Assembly (NCBI GenBank): GCA_011772205.1
Contig: WVZY01000019.1
Coordinates: forward strand, 1-38,420
Reading direction: 5' to 3'
From: Candidatus Latescibacterota bacterium
GTDB taxonomy: Bacteria > Krumholzibacteriota > Krumholzibacteriia > WVZY01
Length of the DNA: 38,420 nt
Part shown: one piece after another, positions 24,003 to 32,636 of the stretch
How positions within the stretch are numbered: position 1 is the stretch's first letter
How the letters are laid out: each line of letters starts with the position of its first letter
The notes under the pieces: generated by a model
What the model saw: the letters and a program-made list of their open reading frames with translations, nothing else
What the model was told of the DNA's origin: nothing
The model's database searches: none
Program-made: the position numbers and the translations under genes

Positions 24003-25595
24003 CTACTCTTTTCCCTTTAACGAGTACACCCGTAAGCCGGGTATTTCGTCACCGGTTACTTCATTGTAGTGGTTCAACGACGATCGCTCTGATTCCATCT
24101 CATCCCACGCCAGGTAATAATCGATATTGTTCTCACTTAATTCAGTAATCAAGTTCCCGCTTGAAGTACGGTCTCTTACGGTACCATAGTATCTGCCCGT
24201 CAAGTGAAATACCACGTACAACGTCTGATGCCACCGGCTATTTGAGGCTATGTTCCCGCCTACTCCGTAGCGTGCTTCCAACATTTGCGCCACCTCATAC
24301 TCGTACTTCCCCTGGTTTGCACTTATGACTAGACGCTTGAACGGCCACGCAAAAAAAGACAGCAATACCAGCGTCAGCACCAATCCTCGTCTCCAAAGAT
24401 TCAACCTGCTGTAGCGAAAAACCAGCGTCAGCAATTGTCCCGTCATCAATAGCAATAGAAACCACGTAGCATAAAGGAACCGATAAGTAACGATTATTAA
24501 ACAATACCCGATAGTATAGACGACGAGTGTCACAAAGTGTTTGATTAGCAGATCACGTTTTTCGATTCTTTTAAATGCTCCAACACATAATAGAAAATAA
24601 ACCACGATCACAACTAACATAAAGGGTGAAAATTTTTCGAATATTGCCCTAGTATGCGTGACATTGTTCACAACGTTCTTAAGCTCTTGTTTTACGTTGT
24701 CCCATGATTCCAGCGGACTCCAGGCCTCCATGTCCAAGTAAAGAAAATGGGGATCTTCCCATGCGCTCACCGCATTTTCGGTCGGCGGCTCTCTTAATCC
24801 CAAAGTATCGCGCCATGAGAGACCACTTGAATCAGGGCCATATCGCGCGTATACGAACTTTGCTGATGTGCCCGTAGTCATTTCCCCGTATTTTTTGCTC
24901 ATGGTAATGATCCATGGACACGAGATTACAAGAAACGCCGTTACCCCAAGTACCAAGGCTCGCAGCGTGAGTGCTTTGGCCGCCCTCGTCTTTTTTGCGA
25001 GGTAGCTGACAATATTCATTATGAGAAAGTGACTGAGGAAAAAAGGAAGCCCGTAGTGTTTCGCTAAATACGCTAAGCCACCCAGCACGCCGCAATATAT
25101 TCCGCTCGATTCCGACTCTGGGTAGTCCGAACTGAATATGATGTAAAAGTAATAAATCAGAATACACGCAATCAGCAAATCGGGAGTAATAGTTATCAGC
25201 GAACAGAAAAGTACAATGGGAACAACTGATGCCATTATCGCACGTCGTATGCTGGCACTAATGTCGAAGCGATACGAAAGCAATTGGACACCTATGATCG
25301 TGAGCGCCCCAATAAGCATCAATAATACTTTCGTGGCAATAATTTTGGGGATTCCGATAGCCAATAGCGGTACTAATAACCAGGAAAACAGCGGCCCCCA
25401 ATGGCCGACAACGGCATCATAGAAATCGCCGCTCAGGTACTTTTGCGCGATCGTGATATACGACGTTGCGTCTGGGTTGATTCTGTATCGGTAGTATTGC
25501 AGAAGATAAGAACTGAGTAATAAATATACTATGGGGGCTATCAGCGTTTCCGGCTTTGTCAGCTTTCCTATGTATCTCTTCTTGATAACAGTCAA
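24003..25595 (-). CDS. Polytopic glycosyltransferase-like protein (GT39/ArnT-like, GT-C fold)
   Basis: About 530 residues with about ten to twelve membrane helices. Likely uses a polyprenyl-phosphate sugar as donor in the periplasm. After the first helix comes RYRINPDATSYITIAQKYLS, with Asp42 as the predicted catalytic acid in the first periplasmic loop, and VVGHWGPLFSWLLVP, the typical GT39/GT83-like second segment. The last 100 residues form a soluble domain. Start is TTG at 25595 with AAAGGACG 9 bases upstream. It faces the GT2 gene tail to tail; the GT2 enzyme could make its donor, which is inferred. Confidence 0.75.
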   Translation of the reverse strand: MTVIKKRYIGKLTKPETLIAPIVYLLLSSYLLQYYRYRINPDATSYITIAQKYLSGDFYDAVVGHWGPLFSWLLVPLLAIGIPKIIATKVLLMLIGALTIIGVQLLSYRFDISASIRRAIMASVVPIVLFCSLITITPDLLIACILIYYFYIIFSSDYPESESSGIYCGVLGGLAYLAKHYGLPFFLSHFLIMNIVSYLAKKTRAAKALTLRALVLGVTAFLVISCPWIITMSKKYGEMTTGTSAKFVYARYGPDSSGLSWRDTLGLREPPTENAVSAWEDPHFLYLDMEAWSPLESWDNVKQELKNVVNNVTHTRAIFEKFSPFMLVVIVVYFLLCVGAFKRIEKRDLLIKHFVTLVVYTIGYCLIIVTYRFLYATWFLLLLMTGQLLTLVFRYSRLNLWRRGLVLTLVLLSFFAWPFKRLVISANQGKYEYEVAQMLEARYGVGGNIASNSRWHQTLYVVFHLTGRYYGTVRDRTSSGNLITELSENNIDYYLAWDEMESERSSLNHYNEVTGDEIPGLRVYSLKGKE

Positions 25596-25735
25596 CGCTT
25601 ACGTCCTTTCTGTTTCTTGTCAGAATTCGTTGGACTATTTAACCCCTAAAAATAATAGACGGTTCTCGGTATACTGTAAATACCAAGGAGGCCGATGACC
25701 TGATACTATAACCGCCACATAGTGGCTCCCGCTCA

Positions 25736-25774
25736 ATGGGTTAAAATGGATTTGCCAACTCATTTTTAACCCAT
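25736..25774 (+). ncRNA. Candidate structured RNA upstream of the IS110 transposase
   Basis: ATGGGTTAAAATG (25736-25748) pairs with CATTTTTAACCCAT (25761-25774) around a 12-base loop, with one bulged T. Just upstream, CCAC-ATA-GTGG and GGTAT-ACTGTAA-ATACC are smaller hairpins (about 25665-25730). IS110-group elements are known to encode a bridge RNA in the non-coding left end upstream of the transposase; this 198-base gap (25596-25793) is the right place and size. The RNA itself and its loops are not proven. Confidence 0.35.
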
Positions 25775-25793
25775 GAGACAAAGGAGGCACACC

Positions 25794-26756
25794 ATGTGGC
25801 ATGTCGGTATTGATTTAGGCCGGAGGACTCTTTACGTCGCTGCTGTTCACGACAGCGGCCTAGTCCGTGATCCAGTGACCATCGACTGCGACGATAGTAA
25901 ACAGATTCTACGAACCTTCAAAGAGCTGACACCATTTCGAGCAGTCATCGAAGCGACGGGCACGTATCGATGGCTTTTCCGATTGTTGCAACCATATGGC
26001 ACTGTGGTCCTGGCTCACACCCTCCGCTTACGTGCAATTGTAAACCGGCGTAGCAAAACGGACAAGCTAGATAGCCGCTTGCTAGCTAACCTGTTGCGGA
26101 TTGATCAGATTCCACTTTCCTATATCCCGAGCGATGAGTATCAGTATCTGCGGGAGATCACTCGAGACCGGGCAAGGCTTTCCCGATTGATGTCGGAGGC
26201 CAAGAACGGTTTGCGGGCCATTCTTGGGCGCAATAACCTCGTAGCTCCGTATCGCGTTCCGTTTGGTCCCAGAGGGTTGAGTTGGTTTGCACAACAGAAT
26301 TTCGCCTCTGCGGACAACACCGTACGTGACGAGTTATTGGATCGGATCACGCATTACAAGCTTCAGATGGCTAGCATCGATGAGAAGCGAGGGGAGTTGA
26401 AGGAGTCATACCCTCAAGTTGAGGCATTATTAGATATTCGCGGTATTGGTCTCTACCTTGCCCTATTGATTGTTGCGGAGACAGGCGATCCCGAACGCTT
26501 CAGGTGCGCAAAGCAGGTCGGAGCTTATTCCGGCTTGACAGCGAAGGTTAATCAATCTTTAAAAAGTGGATCGATCCTGAGGGGGCACGTCAATTTGTGC
26601 TTCAGTGAATCAACTCTTGCGCATCGCCGGGTCCTCCTTGTTCCTCGTAAGACTTTAGTGCAAACCCAGACGACTGTCAAACGTGGGGCTTCGTGGATCA
26701 AGATGTTGGGAGCAGGGCCTCTTTTCTACGGAGATCCCTCGATTGTCCTGCAGTAG
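25794..26756 (+). pseudogene. IS110-family transposase, probably frameshifted near 26600
   Basis: IS110 transposases combine an N-terminal RuvC-like DEDD domain with a C-terminal Transposase_20 domain carrying a Ser. Here GIDLGRRTLYVA, VIEATGTYRW and KTDKLDSRLLANLL give the DEDD residues. DIRGIGLYLALLIVAETGD and RFRCAKQVGAYSGLTAKVNQ give the C-terminal domain. After GHVNL the frame loses family character. The next frame reads CASVNQLLRIAGSSLF, which fits the expected G-S-x-x-L-R segment, suggesting a one-base shift and loss of the end. ATG 25794 has AAAGGAGG 6 bases upstream and is better than ATG 25773. The exact ends of the element are not identified. Confidence 0.75.
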
Positions 26757-26938
26757 TGTAACATCCAGTGCAACATGAAATTAGCTTACTAATTTCTATC
26801 CAATGACATGGAGACACCCAGAGCCGATCCAAGATCCTGCTGAGCCTTTTTTTTGAATATTGGAAATCTTGCTTTCATCCATGACGTCAAAAATATGCTA
26901 TACTAATAATACAGCTCCTTGTTTCGAGGGATTCTACT
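26757..26938. other. Region between the IS110 relic and the first SBBP gene
   Basis: Should hold the remaining IS110 end and the promoter of the next gene. AGTAGTGTAACATCCA near 26755 recurs, with few changes, near 28919 upstream of the second propeller gene. A TTTTTTTT run near 26847 follows a weak stem. GAGGG serves as ribosome-binding site for ATG 26939. Confidence 0.4.
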
Positions 26939-28639
26939 ATGCGAACTTGTAAATACTTGGTCATCGTAACCCTCATTCTGACAATGCCTACCGGAGTGCT
27001 TGCAAAAAGTCCCCCAGATAGGTATGTATTGAGCCCCTACGAGGGTGGTTGGGTGTATCCCAGCGCAATGGCCGTTGATGATTCGGGCAATGTATTTGTC
27101 GCAGGCGGATTCTATAGTACCGTGGATTTCGGAGGCGGCTTGCTTGCAAGCGCAGGTTTTGATGATATTTTTCTGGCGAAGTTCGACTCAGACGGCGACC
27201 ACCTGTGGAGCCACTGCTTTGGAGATGAACGAGAACAACAGTATGTGATGGATATTGCCCTCGATTATGACGGCAATGTTATCATCACAGGATACTTTAA
27301 TTACGGTGAAATAGACTTCGGTGGCGGACCGCTTGGGTACGGAGCTTTTTATGCAAAATTCGATGCGGATGGAAATCACCTTCGAAGTGAAAGTTATAGT
27401 AACGGTGCAGCAGCAAGCATCGCTGTTGATCAATCGAACAACTTCATTATTACCGGAGAATTCTCATCAAGCATTGATTTCGGCGGTGAAGTACTCACCA
27501 GCGTGGATATTTATGACATTTTCATTGTTAAATTCGACCCAAACGGCAACCATATTTGGAGCTACCGTCACGGAGGTTCACAATGGCCCTCCAGAAAAAG
27601 CATCTCAATAGACGTAGCGGAGAATCTCATCCTATCGGGTTATTTTTCTAATAATATAGATTTTGGATGTGGGCCCCTCACCACTCCTGCATTGGATGAC
27701 TACATCTTTATTGCCAAAATGGATTCAGCTGTTAATTGCCTCTGGAGTGACGGTTATGAAACCTCACTTTCCATGCCGGAAGATGTCTTTTTAACGATTG
27801 ATAATTCAGGCAGCGCAATTATAACAGGCCAATTTATTGGCACTCTGAACTTTGGAGGAACACCTTTAATCAGTGCGGGAAGCTGGGACTTCTACGTAGC
27901 AAAATTTGATACCGGCGGGAATCACCAATGGAGCAATAGTTTTGGCAGCACAGAATTTCATGATCGCTCACACGCTATAACTACCGATAAATCGGACAAT
28001 ATCATCATAACAGGCAACTTCGAAAACAAGATTGACTTCGGAGGAGACGAACTCACCGGTGCCGGTTATATGAACGTTTTTCTCGCAAAGTTCACCCATG
28101 ATGGCAACCATCTATGGAGCAAGTCGTATGGTGATTCACTCGGATCTACAGGAAGGTGCGTCGCCGCCGCCGACGCCAAAAACATCTTCACGGCGGGATT
28201 CTTCGAAGATAACATCAACCTCGGTGGGGATACATTCTGGAATTTTGGCGATTGTGACATGTACATTGCAAAGCTCGACTCTATCGGTAATCATATTTGG
28301 AGCAAGCGATTCGGAAATTGGATTTCTTGGGAGGGCGTCGGTATTGACGATAGCCACTTGAAGCGAAATCTTGAATTCAGAGTTTACCCCAATCCCTTTA
28401 ATCCGCACACAACTATCTCTTTCACCGTTCCAATTCCGACTCATACGATTCTTAAAGTCTACGATGTGAAGGGGAAGCTAGTGCGTACGCTTCTAAATGA
28501 ACGTAAAATTCCCGGCAAGTACCGTCTAATGTGGGATGGTTCGGATGCCAATCACCTTCCGGTAGCTTCGGGAATTTATTTCGTTCGATTAGAGATCGAC
28601 GGATTTTCCACTACGAAGAAAATAGTGCATATAAAATAA
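26939..28639 (+). CDS. Exported SBBP beta-propeller protein with T9SS sorting domain
   Basis: About 566 residues. Signal peptide at residues 1-22 (YLVIVTLILTMPTGVLAK). The body consists of seven diverged SBBP-type blades, recognised by the recurring DFGGG or NFGGT turn (VDFGGG, IDFGGG, IDFGGE, IDFGCG, LNFGGT, IDFGGD, INLGGD) and by W-S motifs ending each blade (HLWS, HIWS, HQWS). This is probably a closed seven-bladed propeller for binding rather than catalysis. The last 80 residues are the sorting domain: VYPNPFNPHTTISFTV, LKVYDVKGKLVRTLL, SGIYFVRL, ending TKKIVHIK. It is probably displayed or released by T9SS. A paralogue lies about 490 bases downstream. Confidence 0.88.
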   Translation: MRTCKYLVIVTLILTMPTGVLAKSPPDRYVLSPYEGGWVYPSAMAVDDSGNVFVAGGFYSTVDFGGGLLASAGFDDIFLAKFDSDGDHLWSHCFGDEREQQYVMDIALDYDGNVIITGYFNYGEIDFGGGPLGYGAFYAKFDADGNHLRSESYSNGAAASIAVDQSNNFIITGEFSSSIDFGGEVLTSVDIYDIFIVKFDPNGNHIWSYRHGGSQWPSRKSISIDVAENLILSGYFSNNIDFGCGPLTTPALDDYIFIAKMDSAVNCLWSDGYETSLSMPEDVFLTIDNSGSAIITGQFIGTLNFGGTPLISAGSWDFYVAKFDTGGNHQWSNSFGSTEFHDRSHAITTDKSDNIIITGNFENKIDFGGDELTGAGYMNVFLAKFTHDGNHLWSKSYGDSLGSTGRCVAAADAKNIFTAGFFEDNINLGGDTFWNFGDCDMYIAKLDSIGNHIWSKRFGNWISWEGVGIDDSHLKRNLEFRVYPNPFNPHTTISFTVPIPTHTILKVYDVKGKLVRTLLNERKIPGKYRLMWDGSDANHLPVASGIYFVRLEIDGFSTTKKIVHIK

Positions 28640-28712
28640 TGGTGCGCCGCCAGGGAATCGAACCCCGAACCATCTGATTAAGAGTGGGGTGTGCTGGATG
28701 TGAGCTATCCCT
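28640..28712 (-). pseudogene. tRNA-Lys-like pseudogene
   Basis: On the minus strand the 3' end reads CGGGGTTCGATTCCCTGG then CGGCGCACCA, with a sound T-arm and a CCA. The anticodon loop CTCTTAA would give anticodon CUU (Lys), but the anticodon stem is only partly paired. The D-arm (TAGCTCACATCCAGCACACC) is decayed, and no 5' acceptor strand complements the 3' GCGGCGC. It begins on the base directly after the stop of the propeller gene. Confidence 0.6.
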
Positions 28713-29126
28713 TTGTTATTCTTTAAGCTATCATTAAGCCGCCAGTTAGATCCTTAGGAAATACTGTCGATTGTGTCGATTGTTTCGACTCAGAAGTGCC
28801 AGATGTAGTGCAACTTCGGGATAGTGGAATCCACCAGTTTATCCCAATGGATTAAGTTCATATGATACTTGGCTATTGAGAGCCTACTCGTCTTTGAAGG
28901 GCCCTTTTTTGCCGCACAGTAGTGTAACACCCAATACAAAAATAGAATAGGATCGAGTAGCGAAGAGAGCTGCCAGCCAGCGAATCTGCCAACAGAAGGC
29001 AAGCATGCAAAAAAAGTTTGCAGCGTACCTGCTCGTTAATTATTCACTATACAAATATTTCCAATTAACGTATAATGATGCCCTCACAATTCCTCCTATT
29101 TCTATTTACCGGAAAGGGGGCCCTCC
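28713..29126. other. Intergenic region upstream of the second propeller gene
   Basis: Carries an AAGGGCCCTT palindrome followed by TTTT near 28898, a copy of the AGTAGTGTAACA motif at about 28919, and a TATAAT near 29071 that could be the -10 element of the next gene; no good -35 was found. A TCGATTGTGTCGATTGTTTCGA direct repeat occurs near 28768. A short minus-strand frame (28790-29002) has no recognisable family. Confidence 0.35.
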
Positions 29127-32100
29127 GTGTTTTTTCGAAAATGCTTCCTCATTGTGCTTTTCATCCTTCTGATCTCCCCAGCAGCTTGGGGAGAAGATCT
29201 GATTCACCTCTGGAGCCAGCGGTTTGGGGATGGGAACGGTCAGTTTGGGCGCAGCGTCACGGTTGATAATTTGGGGAATGTAATCGTTACCGGTTACTTC
29301 TCGGGTACCGTGGATTTTGGCGGTGGACCGCTAACGAGTGCGGGAAGTTCGGACATCTTCGTGGCGAAGTTCGACCCCTGCGGCACTCACATCTGGAGCC
29401 ACCGCTTCGGCGATGCGGATGGTCAGTTTGCATTGAGCTGCACCGTCGATAGTATGGGCAACATCGTCGTGACTGGAGAATTCTGGGGTACAGTCGATTT
29501 TGGCGGCGAACCGCTAACGAGTGCGGGTGCCAAGGACATTTACGTAGCGAAGTTCGACGCCAGTGGCAATCACCTCTGGAGCCAGCGGTTCGGCGATGCG
29601 GGTAGTCAGGTTGCTTGGAGCATCACAACCGATAGCCCGGGGAGCGTCATCGTGACGGGGTACTTCGATAATACCGTGGACTTTGGCGGCGGGATACTGA
29701 CGAGTGCGGGACTTCTGGACATCTTTGTGGTGAAGTTCGATTCCGGTGGCAATCACCTCTGGAGCCAGCGGTTCGGCGATGCGACTAACCAGCGAGCGTA
29801 CAGCGTCACAGTAGACGATTCGGGGAACGTCGTCGTGACGGGATTCCTCGAAGGCACCGTTGACTTTGGCGGTGGGATACTGACGAGTGCGGGACTTGAG
29901 GACATCTTTGTGGCGAAATTCGATCCCGGTGGCAATCACCTCTGGAGCCGGCACTTCGGCGATGCCGGTTATCAGGTTGCCTGGAGCATCGTCACCGACG
30001 GTTCAGGGAACGTCATCATAACTGGGCACTTCAATAATACCGTGGACTTTGGCGGCGGACCGTTAACGGGCGCGGGAGGTACTGATATTTTTGTGGCGAA
30101 GTTTGACTCCAGCGGAAATCACGTCTGGAGCCAGCGATTCGGCGATTCGACTAGTCAGGATGCATATAGCGTCGCAGTCGACGGTTCGGGGAACGTGGTC
30201 GTGACCGGGTACTTCGTTGGCACCGTGGACTTCGGCGGCGGACCACTAACGAGCGCGGGATATAATGACATCTATGTAGCAAAGTTCGATTCCGGGGGCA
30301 ACCACATCTGGAGCCAGCGGTTCGGCGATTCGGATGATCAGCTTGCGGAAAGCGTCGTAGCTGATGGTTCCGGGAACGTTGTCGTGACCGGGTACTTCAT
30401 GGGTACCGTGGACTTCGGGGGCGGGCCGTTAACTAGTGTAGCACTAGATGATATTTTTCTAGTGAAATTCGGCCTCACGGGAATGGACTATATGGTAACC
30501 AACACGGGCGATAGCGGATGTGGATCCCTCCGACAAGCGATCACCTGCGCGAACGCCGATACTAGCATGAACAACATCATCTTTGACATTCCCGGTCCCG
30601 GGCCGCATACGATCCAACCAGACTCTGCTTTGCCGTATCTCACCAGTCCGGACGTCATCGACGGATACACCCAGCCGGGAGCGGCTCCCAATACCAGCGG
30701 CCCTTTTATTCCCGGCAACGCTGTGCTCAAAATAGAGCTTAGTGGAGCCGGTCTTCCGCCCAATGATTATTCCAATGGTCTCCTACTTGCTGGAGATTCC
30801 ACTGTAGTGCGGGGACTGGTAATAAACAGCTGGCCTGGGGCAGGGATTTCTGTGAGTTCTGACTACAATATTATCGAAGGGAATTACATCGGAACGGATA
30901 CCTCAGGCACCGTGGCATTAGCGAATCGTGACGGTATAATACTTTTAAATAATATCACGGGCAATCGAATTGGTGGCACATCACCCGGGGAGCGAAACAT
31001 CATATCCGCGAGTCTCGAACATAATATCGTTTTGACCTTTGGCTCGAATGGGACCCAAATAGAGGGCAATTTCATTGGAACGGATGTAACGGGCACGCTC
31101 GCGGTGGGGAGCGCCGGACACGGCATTGCGATAACCAACGCATGGGATAACACCATTGGCGGATTCGAAGCGGGTGCAGGAAATATCATTGCGTTTAATG
31201 GTTTCCGCGGGATTAGTCCGATCAGCAACATGGCCACGGGAAATGCTATCCATTCAAATCGAATTTTCTCCAACGGGGATCTCGGGATCAACCTTGGCCC
31301 GGACTACGTCACGCCCAACGATCCGGGTGATTTTGACATCGGACCAAATAATTACCAGAACTTCCCAGTGCTGACCTCTGCGGATGTCACTGGAAGTAGT
31401 GTGACGATTGAAGGATCGCTCAACAGCGGCGCAAGCCAGCCGTTTACGATCGAGTTCTTTTCGAATGGGGCTTGCGATCCAATGGGCTATGGGGAAGGAG
31501 AAAACCCGTTGGATACCATTTCTGTGGTAACGGACATGTCGGGAGATGCATCGTTTACCGATACGCTCCAAGTCGTCATACTGCCAGGATCATACATTAC
31601 CGCGACTGCAACCGATTCAAGCGGTAACACATCTGAATTCTCTGCCTGCATCCTGTCTATCAACACACCTCCGGGATCAAATGTTGCCGTGCAGCCGACA
31701 GACTCGATCACCGGGACGACACCCGTCACGGTGACGTTTGACAGCGTCGAAGTTGCCGGGAATACGACGTTGACGACAACGGACTCGGGGCCTCCTGTTC
31801 CGGGCACGTTCATTGTCGGTGACTCGGCAACTTATTACCATCTCTCAACAACGGCCGATTACACAGGCACGATCGAGGTATGCATCGAATACGACGAGGC
31901 CACCATCCCCAGTCCCGAAGACTCGCTCCGATTGCTTCACTACGATGAGTCGCTGATCCCACCGGATTATGTGGACAACACAACGAGCCTCGATACGCTT
32001 CTCAATATCATATGTGGTGTAGTGGATTCACTCTCACCGTTTGTGTTAGCCGTTCCAACACCGGGAACAGGGGTTTTTGATCACGTTATTCCCTCTCGGT

Positions 32101-32375
32101 ATGCGCTCTATCAAAATGTCCCCAACCCATTCAATCCATCGACGGTCATTCGATACGACGTTCCCCAAGGCGGTGGGATCGTAAAGCTCGCCATCTATGA
32201 CGTTACCGGCCGCTTGATAAAAACATTGGTAAATGAGCACAACAATGCGGGCAGAAAACGGGCGACCTGGGATGGTCGGAACAACGATGGCGTATCGGTT
32301 GCATCGGGTATTTACTTTTATAGAATGCAAGCCGCGAACTTCACTGCGACCCGCAAGATGCTGTTTCTGAAGTAA
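29127..32375 (+). CDS. Large exported SBBP propeller/beta-helix protein with T9SS sorting domain
   Basis: About 1082 residues. GTG start preceded by GGAAAGGGGG; signal peptide CFLIVLFILLISPAAWGE. Residues about 27-453 are seven near-identical SBBP repeats of exactly 61 residues (HxWSQRFGDA...GTVDFGGGPLTSAG..DIFVAKFD). Next, a right-handed beta-helix-like domain (GDSGCGSLRQAITCANADTS, NNIIFDIPG, then IEGNYIGTDTSGTVALAN, GNRIGGTSPGERNIIS). Ig-like strands follow, and the sorting domain starts at LYQNVPNPFNPSTVIRYDVP and ends TRKMLFLK. Cys residues are few. The function is likely surface binding or adhesion. It is separated from its smaller paralogue by about 490 bases and followed by a terminator. 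Confidence 0.92.
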   Translation: MFFRKCFLIVLFILLISPAAWGEDLIHLWSQRFGDGNGQFGRSVTVDNLGNVIVTGYFSGTVDFGGGPLTSAGSSDIFVAKFDPCGTHIWSHRFGDADGQFALSCTVDSMGNIVVTGEFWGTVDFGGEPLTSAGAKDIYVAKFDASGNHLWSQRFGDAGSQVAWSITTDSPGSVIVTGYFDNTVDFGGGILTSAGLLDIFVVKFDSGGNHLWSQRFGDATNQRAYSVTVDDSGNVVVTGFLEGTVDFGGGILTSAGLEDIFVAKFDPGGNHLWSRHFGDAGYQVAWSIVTDGSGNVIITGHFNNTVDFGGGPLTGAGGTDIFVAKFDSSGNHVWSQRFGDSTSQDAYSVAVDGSGNVVVTGYFVGTVDFGGGPLTSAGYNDIYVAKFDSGGNHIWSQRFGDSDDQLAESVVADGSGNVVVTGYFMGTVDFGGGPLTSVALDDIFLVKFGLTGMDYMVTNTGDSGCGSLRQAITCANADTSMNNIIFDIPGPGPHTIQPDSALPYLTSPDVIDGYTQPGAAPNTSGPFIPGNAVLKIELSGAGLPPNDYSNGLLLAGDSTVVRGLVINSWPGAGISVSSDYNIIEGNYIGTDTSGTVALANRDGIILLNNITGNRIGGTSPGERNIISASLEHNIVLTFGSNGTQIEGNFIGTDVTGTLAVGSAGHGIAITNAWDNTIGGFEAGAGNIIAFNGFRGISPISNMATGNAIHSNRIFSNGDLGINLGPDYVTPNDPGDFDIGPNNYQNFPVLTSADVTGSSVTIEGSLNSGASQPFTIEFFSNGACDPMGYGEGENPLDTISVVTDMSGDASFTDTLQVVILPGSYITATATDSSGNTSEFSACILSINTPPGSNVAVQPTDSITGTTPVTVTFDSVEVAGNTTLTTTDSGPPVPGTFIVGDSATYYHLSTTADYTGTIEVCIEYDEATIPSPEDSLRLLHYDESLIPPDYVDNTTSLDTLLNIICGVVDSLSPFVLAVPTPGTGVFDHVIPSRYALYQNVPNPFNPSTVIRYDVPQGGGIVKLAIYDVTGRLIKTLVNEHNNAGRKRATWDGRNNDGVSVASGIYFYRMQAANFTATRKMLFLK
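29205..30485 (+). repeat. Seven in-frame 183-bp tandem repeats
   Basis: Unit starts, each at the CAC of CAC-x-TCTGGAGCC, fall at 29205, 29388, 29571, 29754, 29937, 30120 and 30303, exactly 183 bases apart. The array ends at 30485. Each unit encodes one 61-residue propeller blade. Units remain close in nucleotide sequence (for example GGCGATGCG..., ACCGTGGACTTTGGCGGC), including at silent positions, with no indels. Confidence 0.92.
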
Positions 32376-32418
32376 CGGGGGCATTTATATATTTTCATAT
32401 GTAAGGGCTTCCATACGG

Positions 32419-32450
32419 AAACCGCTCACATCATTGTGAGCGGTTTTTCT
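32419..32450 (+). terminator. Rho-independent terminator after the large propeller gene
   Basis: AAACCGCTCACA (32419-32430), loop TCAT, then TGTGAGCGGTTT (32435-32446), a perfect 12-bp stem followed by TTCTT. It lies about 45 bases after the stop codon. Confidence 0.88.
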
Positions 32451-32511
32451 TAGCAGATAAACGTAGCAACCAAGGCGTGGGCTGTATTTTGTTGGGCGAT
32501 AATAATCAAAT

Positions 32512-32585
32512 TGATGCACAGCCAGGGATTCGAATCCCGAATCGTCTAATTGAGAGTTTGAGACCGCTCGAGAAGCGCAAGCCAT
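32512..32585 (-). pseudogene. tRNA-like sequence (degenerate)
   Basis: On the minus strand: CGGGATTCGAATCCCTGG then CTGTGCATCA at the 3' end, and an anticodon-arm-like AACTCTCAATTAGA upstream. It aligns position by position with the Lys-like relic at 28640 (CTCTTAATCAGA...GGTTCGATTCCCTGG) but has more changes, including CCA to TCA and a mismatch in the T-stem. The 5' end (GGCTTGC) does not pair with the 3' acceptor strand. Confidence 0.5.
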
Positions 32586-32636
32586 AAAAAAAGTGAGAAT
32601 TATTTTATCCCATGCTTGACAGCAGCTGGACCCATA

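Noticed and set aside
28640-28712. Functional tRNA-Lys gene
   Set aside because: The 5' acceptor strand is missing and the D-arm and anticodon stem do not pair, so a relic is more likely.
29205-30485. CRISPR-like array
   Set aside because: Repeats are 183 bp, contiguous, in frame and coding; there are no spacers.
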